Of a stretch of 64,000 nucleotides of DNA, positions 8,562 to 16,749 are shown piece after piece (the first letter of the stretch is position 1; the number at the start of each line of letters is the position of its first letter). The translations under genes and the position numbers were made by a program. Origin of the DNA: Acuticoccus mangrovi. Its GTDB lineage: Bacteria; Pseudomonadota; Alphaproteobacteria; Rhizobiales; Amorphaceae. The notes under the pieces were generated by a model that had not been told where the DNA came from, searched no databases, and saw nothing but the letters and a program-made list of their open reading frames with translations. The stretch spans positions 1-64,000 of the forward strand of contig NZ_JAEKJA010000003.1 in the NCBI RefSeq assembly GCF_016411865.1, given 5' to 3'.

Positions 8562-9643
8562 CAGAGGCTGCTCACGGCCTCTTGCGAGATGGTCGGATCG
8601 ACGAACGTCTGATAGTTCAGGCTGTCGGGCACCGGCTCCGCGCCCATCGTCTTGTTGACGATGTCGATGAACTCGACGTTCTTCTTGAAGAGCTCCTCGG
8701 ACGGCACCGGAGTCGTGGCGTAGATCTTCGAATTGTTGGCGAAGGCCGCGTCGAACAGCGACGGCTCCATGCCCCCGAACCACTCGGTCGCCCAGGTCTT
8801 GAAGGCGTCGGGGTCCTCGTTGATGGAGGTGAGCGCCAGCGCGATGCCCTTGCAGTAGGCGACGAGCGCATCGCGCTTCTTGGCGATGGTCTCTTCGCCG
8901 GTGGTGGCGCCGATATACTGGTATTCGGCAAGGAACGGCGGCGGGTTGGTCGCCATGTTGAAGAGATAGCCGCAGCCCTGGCGTTGCACCGCCATGTCGG
9001 ACGTCGGCGAGGACAGACAGAAGCCCTGGATCGCGTCCTGACCGAGGGCCGCGAGCATGCCCTGACCACCGCCGGAAATGGAGACGAGCTGCATGTCACG
9101 CTCCGGGTTCAGCCCGTTGCTGACGGCAAGATAGCGGAACAGTGCGTCCGGTGCAGCACCCGGTCCGGTGGTGCCGAGCTTCTTGCCCTTCATCAGCATC
9201 ACCTTGTCTTCCACCGGCGAGGCTTCGGTGAGGCCGGCCGCGTCGAGAAGGTCCTGCTTGATGACGATGTGGCTCGCGTAGCGGTTCACCGTGGCGATGA
9301 ACGACTTGATCTTGAGGCCGCGCGAGCGGGCACGCATCGCCTCGCCGGGGCTGCCCAGCACGATGTCGACGCCGCCGCCCTGGAGCGCCGCCACGTTGGT
9401 GCCGCGGTTGGAGGCGTTGGAGTTCACCTTCACCCCGGCCTTATCGAAGAAGCCGCCGGCGTTGGCATAGTCTTCCGCCGCCCACAGCCACGACTTCGAC
9501 GTCGAGCGCAGCGTGGTGAGCTCGAGCGACGACTGGGCGATGGCGGCCACGGGGCGAAGGCCGCCGACGGCGGCGGTCACGGCGGCCGCACCGGTGACCT
9601 TCAGCACCGTGCGTCGGGTGGGGGTCCGTTTCGGCTCGTCCAT
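8561..9643 (-). CDS. NMT1/THI5-like substrate-binding protein, probable Tat export
   Basis: This 360-residue periplasmic binding protein begins with a twin-arginine-like leader (TRRTVLKVTGAAAVTAA, ending near VAAIAQ). The mature part has the NMT1/SsuA fold signature (LDAAGLTEA, GGGVDIVLGSPGEAM). Members capture substrates such as alkanesulfonates, pyrimidine precursors or aromatic acids; this one's ligand is unknown. It is the first gene of the operon. It is read away from a promoter whose -35/-10 spacer carries a palindrome that the divergent GntR regulator probably binds. Confidence 0.9.
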   Translation of the reverse strand: MDEPKRTPTRRTVLKVTGAAAVTAAVGGLRPVAAIAQSSLELTTLRSTSKSWLWAAEDYANAGGFFDKAGVKVNSNASNRGTNVAALQGGGVDIVLGSPGEAMRARSRGLKIKSFIATVNRYASHIVIKQDLLDAAGLTEASPVEDKVMLMKGKKLGTTGPGAAPDALFRYLAVSNGLNPERDMQLVSISGGGQGMLAALGQDAIQGFCLSSPTSDMAVQRQGCGYLFNMATNPPPFLAEYQYIGATTGEETIAKKRDALVAYCKGIALALTSINEDPDAFKTWATEWFGGMEPSLFDAAFANNSKIYATTPVPSEELFKKNVEFIDIVNKTMGAEPVPDSLNYQTFVDPTISQEAVSSL

Positions 9644-10057
9644 GTGATCCTCCGAGGTGATGTTGAGACGATGAAGGCCGGCAGTGGCGACGCTCAGTCA
9701 GAAGCGCTCGCGCCACGGTAGCGACCGGCGGACCCTAGCCCGGCGCCGAGCTGCCGCCGGGCGCGCGCTGCGGCGCCCGATCGAACATCCCGCCATGCCG
9801 TCCGCGCTGGGGAGAGGGTCGCTGAATGAGTGGTCGTCATGGCGCGCTGCACAAAAGGTCGGCTCGTCCGTTTTTTGTACATTCATCATATCTATATGAC
9901 AATATATGATTTAGCGAACCGGCCACTCCGGCGCACATTTGTCGCGAATCGGTCATCTTGAGGACGACGCGGCCTGGAGTGATGCGCGTTGGTGGCCATA
10001 TCGCCTCCGGAGGGCGGCAAGCGCAGCCCATGTCCTGGTTGAGGAGCACGAGACGGA
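9644..10057. other. 414-bp divergent intergenic region
   Basis: No gene is supported. The GC-rich flanks enclose an AT-rich core at about 9870-9912 that holds the promoter and palindrome listed separately. Small frames here lack ribosome binding sites and are read on both strands equally well. Confidence 0.5.
9874..9909 (-). promoter_or_regulatory. Promoter of the NitT/TauT operon with embedded operator
   Basis: On the minus strand, TTGTCA (9902-9897) and TACAAA (9879-9874) are separated by exactly 17 bp, a sigma-70-like arrangement directed at the binding-protein gene. Within it lies the perfect palindrome TCATAT-CT-ATATGA (9886-9899). The half site ATATGA is repeated 10 bp further on (9904-9909), about one helical turn. 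GntR/UTRA regulators bind such palindromes, and one is encoded divergently at 10058, so it is the likely ligand-responsive repressor. Confidence 0.5.
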
Positions 10058-10846
10058 ATGAAGCCCCAGCCTCTCGGCGACGCGCAGCCCACTCCGCTGC
10101 ACCACCAGGTCTACGTGGTGGTGCGCCAACAGATCCTAGAAGGAGCGTTCCCGCTCGATCGTCCGATGCCGCCCGAGCACGAGCTCGCCCGCCAGTTCAA
10201 CGTCTCACGCATCACGATCCGCCGTGCCTTCGACCGGCTGGAGGCGGAGGAGCTCGTCAGCCGCCACCAGGGCCGCGGCACCTTCGCCCGCAAGGCGGCT
10301 GCGAACCAGCCGCTCCGCTCGCAGATCAAGGGCATCTTCGAGAACATGATGGAGATGGGGCTGAAGACGAGCGTCCGCCTCGTCGAGTTCGCCTACATCA
10401 AAGCCTCGCCCGCGGTCGCCGAAGAGCTGCAGGTCGCCGTCGGCGACGTGGTGCAGAAGGCGGTGCGCGTGCGCTCCCACCAGGGCACCCCGGTCTCCGT
10501 CCTCACCACCTACGTGCCCGAGGGGATCGGCCGCACCTTCGACGCCGACGCGCTCTCCGTGACGCCCCTCGTCAGCCTCTTCGAGGTCGCCGGCCACGTC
10601 GTCAGCAGCGCCGATCAGACCATCTCGGCCAAGCTCGCCGACACCCTCGTCGCCCCCCTCCTCGAGATCGAGGCAGGCTCCGCCCTCCTCTGGGTCCGAC
10701 GCAACGTGTTCGATCAGAACGAGCGCCCAATCGAGCACCTCCACGCCCTCTACCGGCCCGACATCTACGAGTATCAGGTGAAGATGGCTCGCGTCGCCGG
10801 GGAATCGAAGCGCCTCTGGGCGCCGAGCCCGATCGACCAAGGATAG
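10058..10846 (+). CDS. GntR-family regulator, HutC/FarR (UTRA) subfamily
   Basis: This 262-residue regulator has an N-terminal GntR winged helix at about residues 13-80 (motif LARQFNVSRITIRRAFDRLEAEELVSRHQGRG with the wing following). A UTRA effector-binding domain occupies about residues 98-245. GAGGAGC lies about 10 nt before ATG 10058. It diverges from the NitT/TauT importer, so it most likely represses that operon until the imported compound or a metabolite binds the UTRA domain. The effector cannot be read from sequence. Confidence 0.9.
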   Translation: MKPQPLGDAQPTPLHHQVYVVVRQQILEGAFPLDRPMPPEHELARQFNVSRITIRRAFDRLEAEELVSRHQGRGTFARKAAANQPLRSQIKGIFENMMEMGLKTSVRLVEFAYIKASPAVAEELQVAVGDVVQKAVRVRSHQGTPVSVLTTYVPEGIGRTFDADALSVTPLVSLFEVAGHVVSSADQTISAKLADTLVAPLLEIEAGSALLWVRRNVFDQNERPIEHLHALYRPDIYEYQVKMARVAGESKRLWAPSPIDQG

Positions 10847-10954
10847 GCCCCGCCCGGACCCTCAACGCTTTTGTTCGGCGCCGCGTCACATTAGGCTCAC
10901 GCGAGCGTCGGCATATTGCCGCCACGCGCCCGACAGAGCACCACGAGGAGAGCC

Positions 10955-11173
10955 ATGCGCACCGTCAATCTCATCATCGCGATCGTCCTGATCGTTCTGC
11001 TCGCCCTCTTTGCGGTGCAGAATCTTCAGTCGGTCACCGTGTCGTTCCTGAGCTTCTCCCTCACCGCCCCGTTCGCCCTCGTCGCGATCGGCATCTACGT
11101 TCTGGGCATGCTCACCGGGAGCACGCTGTTCGGCGCGCTCCGCCGCTCCTTCCGCGACCGCCAGGGCTCGTGA
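10955..11173 (+). CDS. lapA: Small LapA-domain (DUF1049) inner-membrane protein
   Basis: A 72-residue protein with two hydrophobic segments (residues about 2-22 and 33-58) and a short basic tail, the layout of LapA/YciS-type proteins. E. coli LapA works with LapB in regulating lipopolysaccharide synthesis. No lapB is next to it here. ATG 10955 is preceded by GAGGAG; an in-frame upstream start at 10916 adds only a basic extension without a ribosome binding site. Confidence 0.75.
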   Translation: MRTVNLIIAIVLIVLLALFAVQNLQSVTVSFLSFSLTAPFALVAIGIYVLGMLTGSTLFGALRRSFRDRQGS

Positions 11174-11192
11174 AGAACCAGGGTGAGCCCCG

Positions 11193-11840
11193 TCAGACGG
11201 CGCTCACCCGCCCCCGCTCGATGACGAAGGTGCGATCCACCAGCGCGGTGGAGTAGACCGCGTCGGACTCCGATATCATCACCGCATGGTCCCCCTCGCT
11301 GCGCAGCGTGGAGAGGATCTCCACGAGGCGCTGCACCAGCGCCGGCGCCACCCCTTCGAACGGCTCGTCGAGGATCATCAGCCGCGTTCCGGCCACGAAG
11401 GCGCGAGCGAGCGCCACGAGCTTCTGCTGGCCGCCGCTCAGCTGCATCGCCCGCCGGTCCGACACCTTGGCGACCTCGGGGATCAGCTCGTAGATGCGCC
11501 TGACGCGAGCCTCGGCGTCGTCGGTGTTGGCGGCCCACGCCGGCAGGCGGACATTGTCGTCGACGCTCCAGTCCGGCACCAAACGCCGATCCTCCGGCAT
11601 GTAGCCCACCCCCTGGCGAGCGTGGATGTGGGGCGCGGCGCGGGTCGTATCCTCGCCGGCGATGCGGATGGTGCCCGCGTCCGAGCCGATGAGGTTCATC
11701 ACCGCCCGCATCAGCGTGGTCTTACCCGCCCCGTTGCGGCCGACGAGACCGACGAAGGCGTTGGGCTCCACCTGCAGCGACACGTCGCGCAGGATCTCGG
11801 CGCCGGCGATCGAGACCGACAGATTCTCGACCCTGAGCAT
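11193..11840 (-). CDS. livF: Branched-chain amino-acid-type ABC transporter ATPase LivF
   Basis: This 215-residue ATPase has Walker A GRNGAGKT near residues 34-41, signature LSGGQQKLVALARAF, Walker B LMILDEPFEGVAP and LivF-typical MPEDRRLVPDWSV. The family usually runs to about 235 residues, so this is slightly short at the C-terminus. Its ATG overlaps the livG stop by one base (TGATG). It is the last gene of the SBP-livHMGF operon. Confidence 0.92.
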   Translation of the reverse strand: MLRVENLSVSIAGAEILRDVSLQVEPNAFVGLVGRNGAGKTTLMRAVMNLIGSDAGTIRIAGEDTTRAAPHIHARQGVGYMPEDRRLVPDWSVDDNVRLPAWAANTDDAEARVRRIYELIPEVAKVSDRRAMQLSGGQQKLVALARAFVAGTRLMILDEPFEGVAPALVQRLVEILSTLRSEGDHAVMISESDAVYSTALVDRTFVIERGRVSAV

Positions 11841-12622
11841 CAGGCGTCTCCTTCGGGCAGCGGCTCGCCGACGATGACGTCGGCCACCGTCGCGTGGGCG
11901 AACACCTCCTCGGGCGGCCCGTCGGCGATGACGCTGCCGTCGGTCAGCGCCACCACGCGGCTCGCGTAGCGACGCACGATGTCCATGTCGTGCTCGATGA
12001 ACACCACCGTGGTGCCGGTCGCCGCGAAGCGATCGGCGAGGCGCTGCATCACGTCGCTCTTTTCTTCGCTCGACACGCCGCTCGTCGGCTCGTCGAGGAG
12101 CACGAGGTCGGGCTCGGCCGAGGTCGCCATGGCGATGTCGAGGAGCTTGCGCACCCCCTGCGGCAGCTCGCTGACGAGGCTGTCGGCGCAGTCGGCGATG
12201 CCGTAGTGGTCGAGCGCGTCGCGGGCGGCGGTGGCGAGATCGGCGTCGTCGAAGCGGGAGAGGATCGACTTGCGCGGCGCCGCGACGAGGCTCAGCGCCA
12301 GCATCATGTTCTCGAGCGCCGACAGCGTCGGGAAGAGCTGCGGCACCTGGAACGAGCGGGCGATCCCCTTGCGGGCGAGGGTGCGCGAGGGCACGCCCGT
12401 CACGTCTTCGCCGCGGAAGAACACCTTACCCTTCGTCGGCTTCAGGTGACCGGAGACGATGTTGAGGAGCGTCGTCTTCCCCGCCCCGTTGGAGCCGATG
12501 ACGCCGACCACCTCCCCCTCCGACACGGCGAGATCGATGGCGTTGGCGGCGGCGAACCCACCGAAACTCTTGGCGACGCCGCGGCACTCGAGCACCGGGG
12601 CGGCCGGGCGGGAGCGGGTCAT
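11840..12622 (-). CDS. livG: Branched-chain amino-acid-type ABC transporter ATPase LivG
   Basis: This 260-residue ATPase has Walker A GSNGAGKT, the LivG-type insertion around GVPSRTLARKGIARSFQ, and Walker B LVLLDEPTSGVSSEEK. It pairs with LivF to power the LivHM channel. ATG 12622 follows GAGGA and overlaps the livM stop as ATGA. The longer open frame upstream is a shadow of livM. Confidence 0.93.
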   Translation of the reverse strand: MTRSRPAAPVLECRGVAKSFGGFAAANAIDLAVSEGEVVGVIGSNGAGKTTLLNIVSGHLKPTKGKVFFRGEDVTGVPSRTLARKGIARSFQVPQLFPTLSALENMMLALSLVAAPRKSILSRFDDADLATAARDALDHYGIADCADSLVSELPQGVRKLLDIAMATSAEPDLVLLDEPTSGVSSEEKSDVMQRLADRFAATGTTVVFIEHDMDIVRRYASRVVALTDGSVIADGPPEEVFAHATVADVIVGEPLPEGDA

Positions 12623-13605
12623 GTCCGATCCTCCTCGATGGGGGCGGCGGTGGCGCGGCGCGGACGCAGGGCCCGGCCGGCGAGCGCGAAGAGGTGGCCG
12701 AGCCCCTTGGGCAGGAAGAGGATGATGGCGAGCATCACCGCCCCCAGCACGAGCTGCCACTCGTCGGGAAAGAAGGCGGCGGCGTAGGTGCGCAGCGTCT
12801 CCAGGAACACCGAGCCGAAGAGCGGCGCGAGCACGTTCGCCTGCCCCGCGATGAGGACGATGAAGACGAACTCGCCCGAGGTGGTCCAGTAGGCAAGGCT
12901 CGGGTCGGCATAGCGGGCCGAGGCCGCGGCCAATGCGCCGCCGGCGCTGCCGAGCACCGCCGCCACGATGGTGTTGATGTGCACGGCATGGCGCACCGAC
13001 CAGCCGAGATATTCGACGCGGGTTTCGTTGTCCTCGATCGCCGTCAGGAGCTTGCCGAAGCGCGAGCGCAGGTAGAGGTGCGTCGCGATGCCGAACACCG
13101 CCCACACCCAGACGCAGAAGACGAACAGCGAGGTCTGCGCCCAGGCCCGCGACGGGGTGAAGCCGAGATAGGAGAGGCGCGGCACGTTGAGCCCGTCGCT
13201 GCGGCCAAAGAGGTCCATCTTCACCGCCATGCCGTAGACCACCATGGAGATCGCGAGGGTGAGCATGGCGAAGAAGATGCCGCGATAGCGGGCGATGAAG
13301 AAGCCGACGAGCCCGGCGACGAGGATCGACGCCGCCGCCCCGGCGAGAATGCCGAGGAAGGCGTCGCTGATCCCGAGATGGGCATGCACGAGGGCCACCC
13401 CGTAGGCGCCGATGAAGTAGTAGAGCCCCTGGCCGAAGGAGAGGAGGCCGGAGCGCAGGAGGATCATGCAGCCGAGCGCGGGCAGCGAGGCCGCGATGGC
13501 GATCTGCAGCAGATAGACCACCCAGCCCGGCATGTGGGGCTGGGCGAAGGAGAGTGCCGCCGCCCCGAGGACAACGACGAGGATGGTGGGGTCGAGATGT
13601 CTCAT
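12619..13605 (-). CDS. livM: Branched-chain amino-acid-type ABC transporter permease LivM
   Basis: A 328-residue polytopic membrane protein with the LivM motif around GCMILLRSGLLSFGQGLYYFIGAY and the coupling-helix region NETRVEYLGW. Together with LivH it forms the inner-membrane channel. ATG 13605 overlaps the livH stop as ATGA. Confidence 0.92.
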   Translation of the reverse strand: MRHLDPTILVVVLGAAALSFAQPHMPGWVVYLLQIAIAASLPALGCMILLRSGLLSFGQGLYYFIGAYGVALVHAHLGISDAFLGILAGAAASILVAGLVGFFIARYRGIFFAMLTLAISMVVYGMAVKMDLFGRSDGLNVPRLSYLGFTPSRAWAQTSLFVFCVWVWAVFGIATHLYLRSRFGKLLTAIEDNETRVEYLGWSVRHAVHINTIVAAVLGSAGGALAAASARYADPSLAYWTTSGEFVFIVLIAGQANVLAPLFGSVFLETLRTYAAAFFPDEWQLVLGAVMLAIILFLPKGLGHLFALAGRALRPRRATAAPIEEDRT

Positions 13606-14498
13606 ATCTTGCGCGCCACCGGTCGAGCAAAGAGGCCATAGGGACGGATGGCGAGAACCACCGCCATCACCGCGTAGACGGCGAACACCGCAAGGTCCGG
13701 GAAGAGGTGGGTGGCGAAGGCACGGGCGAGCCCCACGACCAGCGCGCCGACGACGGCCCCGCCGATGCTGCCGAGCCCGCCGATCACCACCACCGCGAAG
13801 GCGAGCACGATCACCTCGACGCCGATGCCGGGCGACACGGCGATCTTGGGAGCGGTCACCGCACCGGCGAGCGCGCCGAGCATCGAGCCGACCACGAAGG
13901 TCCCGGTCATGATGGCGCTGACGTTGACGCCCATCGCCGCGCTCATCTCGCGGTCGTGCACCACTGCCGTCACGCAACGGCCGGTGCGCGTGCGGTTGAG
14001 CACGAACCAGGTGCCGAGCGCCACGAGCACGGCGATCACCACCGTCGCGACGTCGTAGACCGGGTAGGACAGCGAGCCGATCGCCACGGTGCCGAAGGCG
14101 TTGCGCGGCTGGAAGGCGTAGAGCGAGGCGCCACCCCAGACGAGCTTGGTGACGTCCTCTAGGATGAGGAAGAGGGCGTAGGTCGCGAACAGCACCAGCA
14201 CCTCGGGGTGATCGTAGAGCCGCACGAGAACGGTGCGCTCCACGAGAAAGCCGATGAGGCCGCCCACCACCACGGCGCCGGCGAAGGCGAGGAGGAGCTG
14301 CGGTCCCGCTCCGAGCCCGTAGGACGCGGCGGCGCCGATGGCATAGGCCGCCACGTAGGCGCCGATGGCGTAGAAGCCGCCGTGGGCGATGTTGACGAGC
14401 CGCAGCACGCCGAACACGAGAGTGAGGCCGATCCCGACCAGGAACAGCCAACCGGCATAGGAGATGCCGTCGACCAGGATGATGAGTGCGAGGTTCAT
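13602..14498 (-). CDS. livH: Branched-chain amino-acid-type ABC transporter permease LivH
   Basis: A 298-residue membrane protein with the LivH signature (GLTLVFGVLRLVNIAHGGFYAIGAY near the N-terminus, GSMLGALAGAV in the middle). ATG 14498 gives the standard N-terminus; an in-frame start 33 nt upstream would add a polar extension. It lies 106 nt after the binding-protein gene, with a stem-loop between, as is common where the binding protein is expressed in excess. Confidence 0.92.
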   Translation of the reverse strand: MNLALIILVDGISYAGWLFLVGIGLTLVFGVLRLVNIAHGGFYAIGAYVAAYAIGAAASYGLGAGPQLLLAFAGAVVVGGLIGFLVERTVLVRLYDHPEVLVLFATYALFLILEDVTKLVWGGASLYAFQPRNAFGTVAIGSLSYPVYDVATVVIAVLVALGTWFVLNRTRTGRCVTAVVHDREMSAAMGVNVSAIMTGTFVVGSMLGALAGAVTAPKIAVSPGIGVEVIVLAFAVVVIGGLGSIGGAVVGALVVGLARAFATHLFPDLAVFAVYAVMAVVLAIRPYGLFARPVARKI

Positions 14499-14575
14499 TC
14501 TGCTTCTGTCGATTGCGGGGAGCACCGGCAAAGGGCGACCGCCGCCACGCCGGAGGGGCGCGACGGCGGAAGCAA

Positions 14576-14595
14576 GGAGGCGAAGACGCGCCTCC
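14576..14595 (-). terminator. Intercistronic stem-loop between binding protein and livH
   Basis: GGAGGCG (14576-14582) and CGCCTCC (14589-14595) form a perfect 7-bp stem with a 6-nt loop. On the minus strand it is followed by TTGCTT. It starts about 10 nt after the binding-protein stop. It may attenuate read-through or protect the upstream mRNA. Confidence 0.5.
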
Positions 14596-14604
14596 GTCGT
14601 CCGA

Positions 14605-15918
14605 TCAGCAGCTCGCGCCTTCGAAGCCGGACTCGATCCAGTCGAGCGCCTTCACACCCTCGGGCGGGTTCACGCACTTGGCGTCGTAGGTCTTGACGTC
14701 CTCGATGACCGGAGCGTTGGCCTCGTCGTCCCAGCCCGTGTAGGTGCCGTAGACGGTGTCGGAGATGCCCTGGTGGCCGTGGTGGAGCGCCATCGAGATC
14801 GGGTAGCCGTTCACCGTCTCGTAGGTCAGGCCCTCGAGGGCGGCGATGATCGCATCGGTCTCGGGCAGCGCGCCGGTGCCGTCCGCCGCCTTCTCGGCCG
14901 CCGCCTTGATGGCGAGGATACCCTGCGCGGCGACGTAGGCGCCGAGCGGCGGATAGCGGTCGTAGGTCTCCTGGTAGGCGTCGGCGAACCAGGACGACAG
15001 CGCGGTCTCCTTGGCGAGGTAGGAGTTGGGACCACGGGCGCCGACGATGGTGCCCTCGATCACGTTGTTACCAAGACCGTCGATGACGCCGGTGCCGAGG
15101 GTGAAGGCGAAGCGGGTGCTGTCGCCGAGGCCACGGGCCGCCGATTGGAGCATCAGCGCGTCGGCGTCGCCGCCCCAGAAGGACACGAAGGTGATGTCGG
15201 CCGGGTCGCTCGCGAGGGCGCTGATCTCGCTGCCATAGTCGCCGGCGCCGAGGCTCGGGAACAGCGCGTTCTTGAAGGTGGCGCCGGTGTCGAGCGCGTC
15301 CATCGCGGCGGTGAACTCGGCCCAGTTGTCCTGGCCCCAGGAATAGTCCTGGTTCACGCCCGAGACGGTCTTCGTATCCGGATAGACGTCGGCGATGTAG
15401 CGGGCGAGCGCCACCTGATCCATCGTGCCCATCGGCGCGGAGCGGAAGGTGTAGTGCGGGTCGGGCTCGACCTCTTCGAAGAGGCCCGGATTGCCGCAGT
15501 GGAAGAAGTTCGTCAGCGTCTCGAGCTCTTCCACGATCGGGGCGATCGCGTTGCAGTTGCTCGAGGAGGTGTAGCCGAGCACCATGTCGACACCCTCGCG
15601 CTCCACGAGGCGGCGATATTCGGCGATCTGCTTGCGCACGCCACCCGCCTCGTCGATGTAGATCGGCTCGATCTCGACGCCGTTGATGCCGACGGTGTCG
15701 TAGGGCGCCGGCACCTCGCCGGCATTGAGCGCATCGACCATCAGCGCGGCCGCGTCGCGGGCGTGGCTGCCGTAGGCGGCGCCGGCGCCGGACAGGAAGT
15801 AGACGAAGCCGATCTTCACGCTGTCCGCGGCCATGGCGGGCGCGGCAAGAAGCGGCGCCGCGGCAACGCAGGCGGCGCACAGGCCCGCCAGAGGCCGGCG
15901 GTGAGTGGCAGTGGTCAT
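14605..15918 (-). CDS. livK: Periplasmic binding protein of the Liv-type importer
   Basis: This 437-residue protein has a signal peptide (about residues 1-31, ending APAMA) and the Peripla_BP_6 layout of amino-acid and amide receptors (VKIGFVYFLSGAGAAYG, MVLGYTSSSNCNAIAPIVEEL). The ligand could be leucine-type amino acids, urea, amides or another organic solute; the symbol denotes family only. ATG 15918 is chosen because GGAGA lies 9 nt upstream. The TTG two codons earlier is too close to it. Confidence 0.88.
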   Translation of the reverse strand: MTTATHRRPLAGLCAACVAAAPLLAAPAMAADSVKIGFVYFLSGAGAAYGSHARDAAALMVDALNAGEVPAPYDTVGINGVEIEPIYIDEAGGVRKQIAEYRRLVEREGVDMVLGYTSSSNCNAIAPIVEELETLTNFFHCGNPGLFEEVEPDPHYTFRSAPMGTMDQVALARYIADVYPDTKTVSGVNQDYSWGQDNWAEFTAAMDALDTGATFKNALFPSLGAGDYGSEISALASDPADITFVSFWGGDADALMLQSAARGLGDSTRFAFTLGTGVIDGLGNNVIEGTIVGARGPNSYLAKETALSSWFADAYQETYDRYPPLGAYVAAQGILAIKAAAEKAADGTGALPETDAIIAALEGLTYETVNGYPISMALHHGHQGISDTVYGTYTGWDDEANAPVIEDVKTYDAKCVNPPEGVKALDWIESGFEGASC

Positions 15919-16749
15919 AGACAATGTCTCCGATATGGATCGGGGTTGAGGTCGACGGCCGGGAGGCTGCGCGCGCGAACGCGCCTATGGAGCCGGCCGT
16001 GGCTTCAGTGGGCAGGGAAACTCAGCGATGGACGGCACGCCGATCGGGCGGCCGAGGGCGACGTATGCCGACCCCGTCACCGTCGGACGACGCATGGCCG
16101 GCCGACGGGCGCGGACGGCGTACCCGCCGCGCGCGAGCCCGCTGGGGAACGGCACGATCGGCGAGAGGCAGGCAAACCGGGGCGAGGCCCCAGCACCCTC
16201 TCGACGACGCTCGGATGTGGTCCGAGCAGGAATTCCCGTGCCCTACGTTCATCAGCCCCCAGCTTGATCGGCCACAGCGAATCCCGCGCGACGTGCGCAA
16301 GGGCCGCGGACGAGATCGCCGCGACCGGCATTCGCTCGGCCCGAAGGGTCAGCGTGGACCCCTTGTCGTGGCGCGGGTCGTCGACCCGCTGCGTCGTGGC
16401 GCGAGCCGCCGCCCGCTGCCGCATCAGGAACGCGGCCCACACACGGCACCCTGGCGGGTGCTCTTGTATTGACATAGCGGTAAATTCACCCGGGGTAAAC
16501 CCGGCTACCGCACCCGCCCGCGGGCGTCGCCCGCAACCTCTTGAAAAACTGACTGCTTCCGCCGCTCTCATCCGCCGCGGTCGAGCCTCGACCGCCACGC
16601 TGCGGCGGGGTCCATCCTCGCCCGAGGCACCGCGCCGCGCCCCGGCCCGCCGTCGACGCAGGCAAATGCCACGCTCGATCGGCATCGACGGAACGGGATC
16701 GAGGCTGGCATGTTTGGACTAACACTCCTCCGGAGCCTCGCCGTCACTG
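15919..16749. other. 831-bp divergent region without a supported gene
   Basis: This is the longest non-coding stretch. It must hold the outward promoters for the binding-protein gene and the SLC13 gene. One minus-strand frame (16475 to 16077, 132 codons) has mostly G/C third positions and an ordinary-looking central part, but its start has only a weak ribosome binding site and the second half is Arg/Pro-rich. I do not call it a gene. An inverted repeat CCGGG-n5-CCCGG lies near 16492-16506. Confidence 0.4.

Noticed and set aside
16028-16267. 79-codon plus-strand frame with an AGGGAA upstream
   Set aside because: The product is Arg/Pro-rich without structure, and the same bases are open in other frames.
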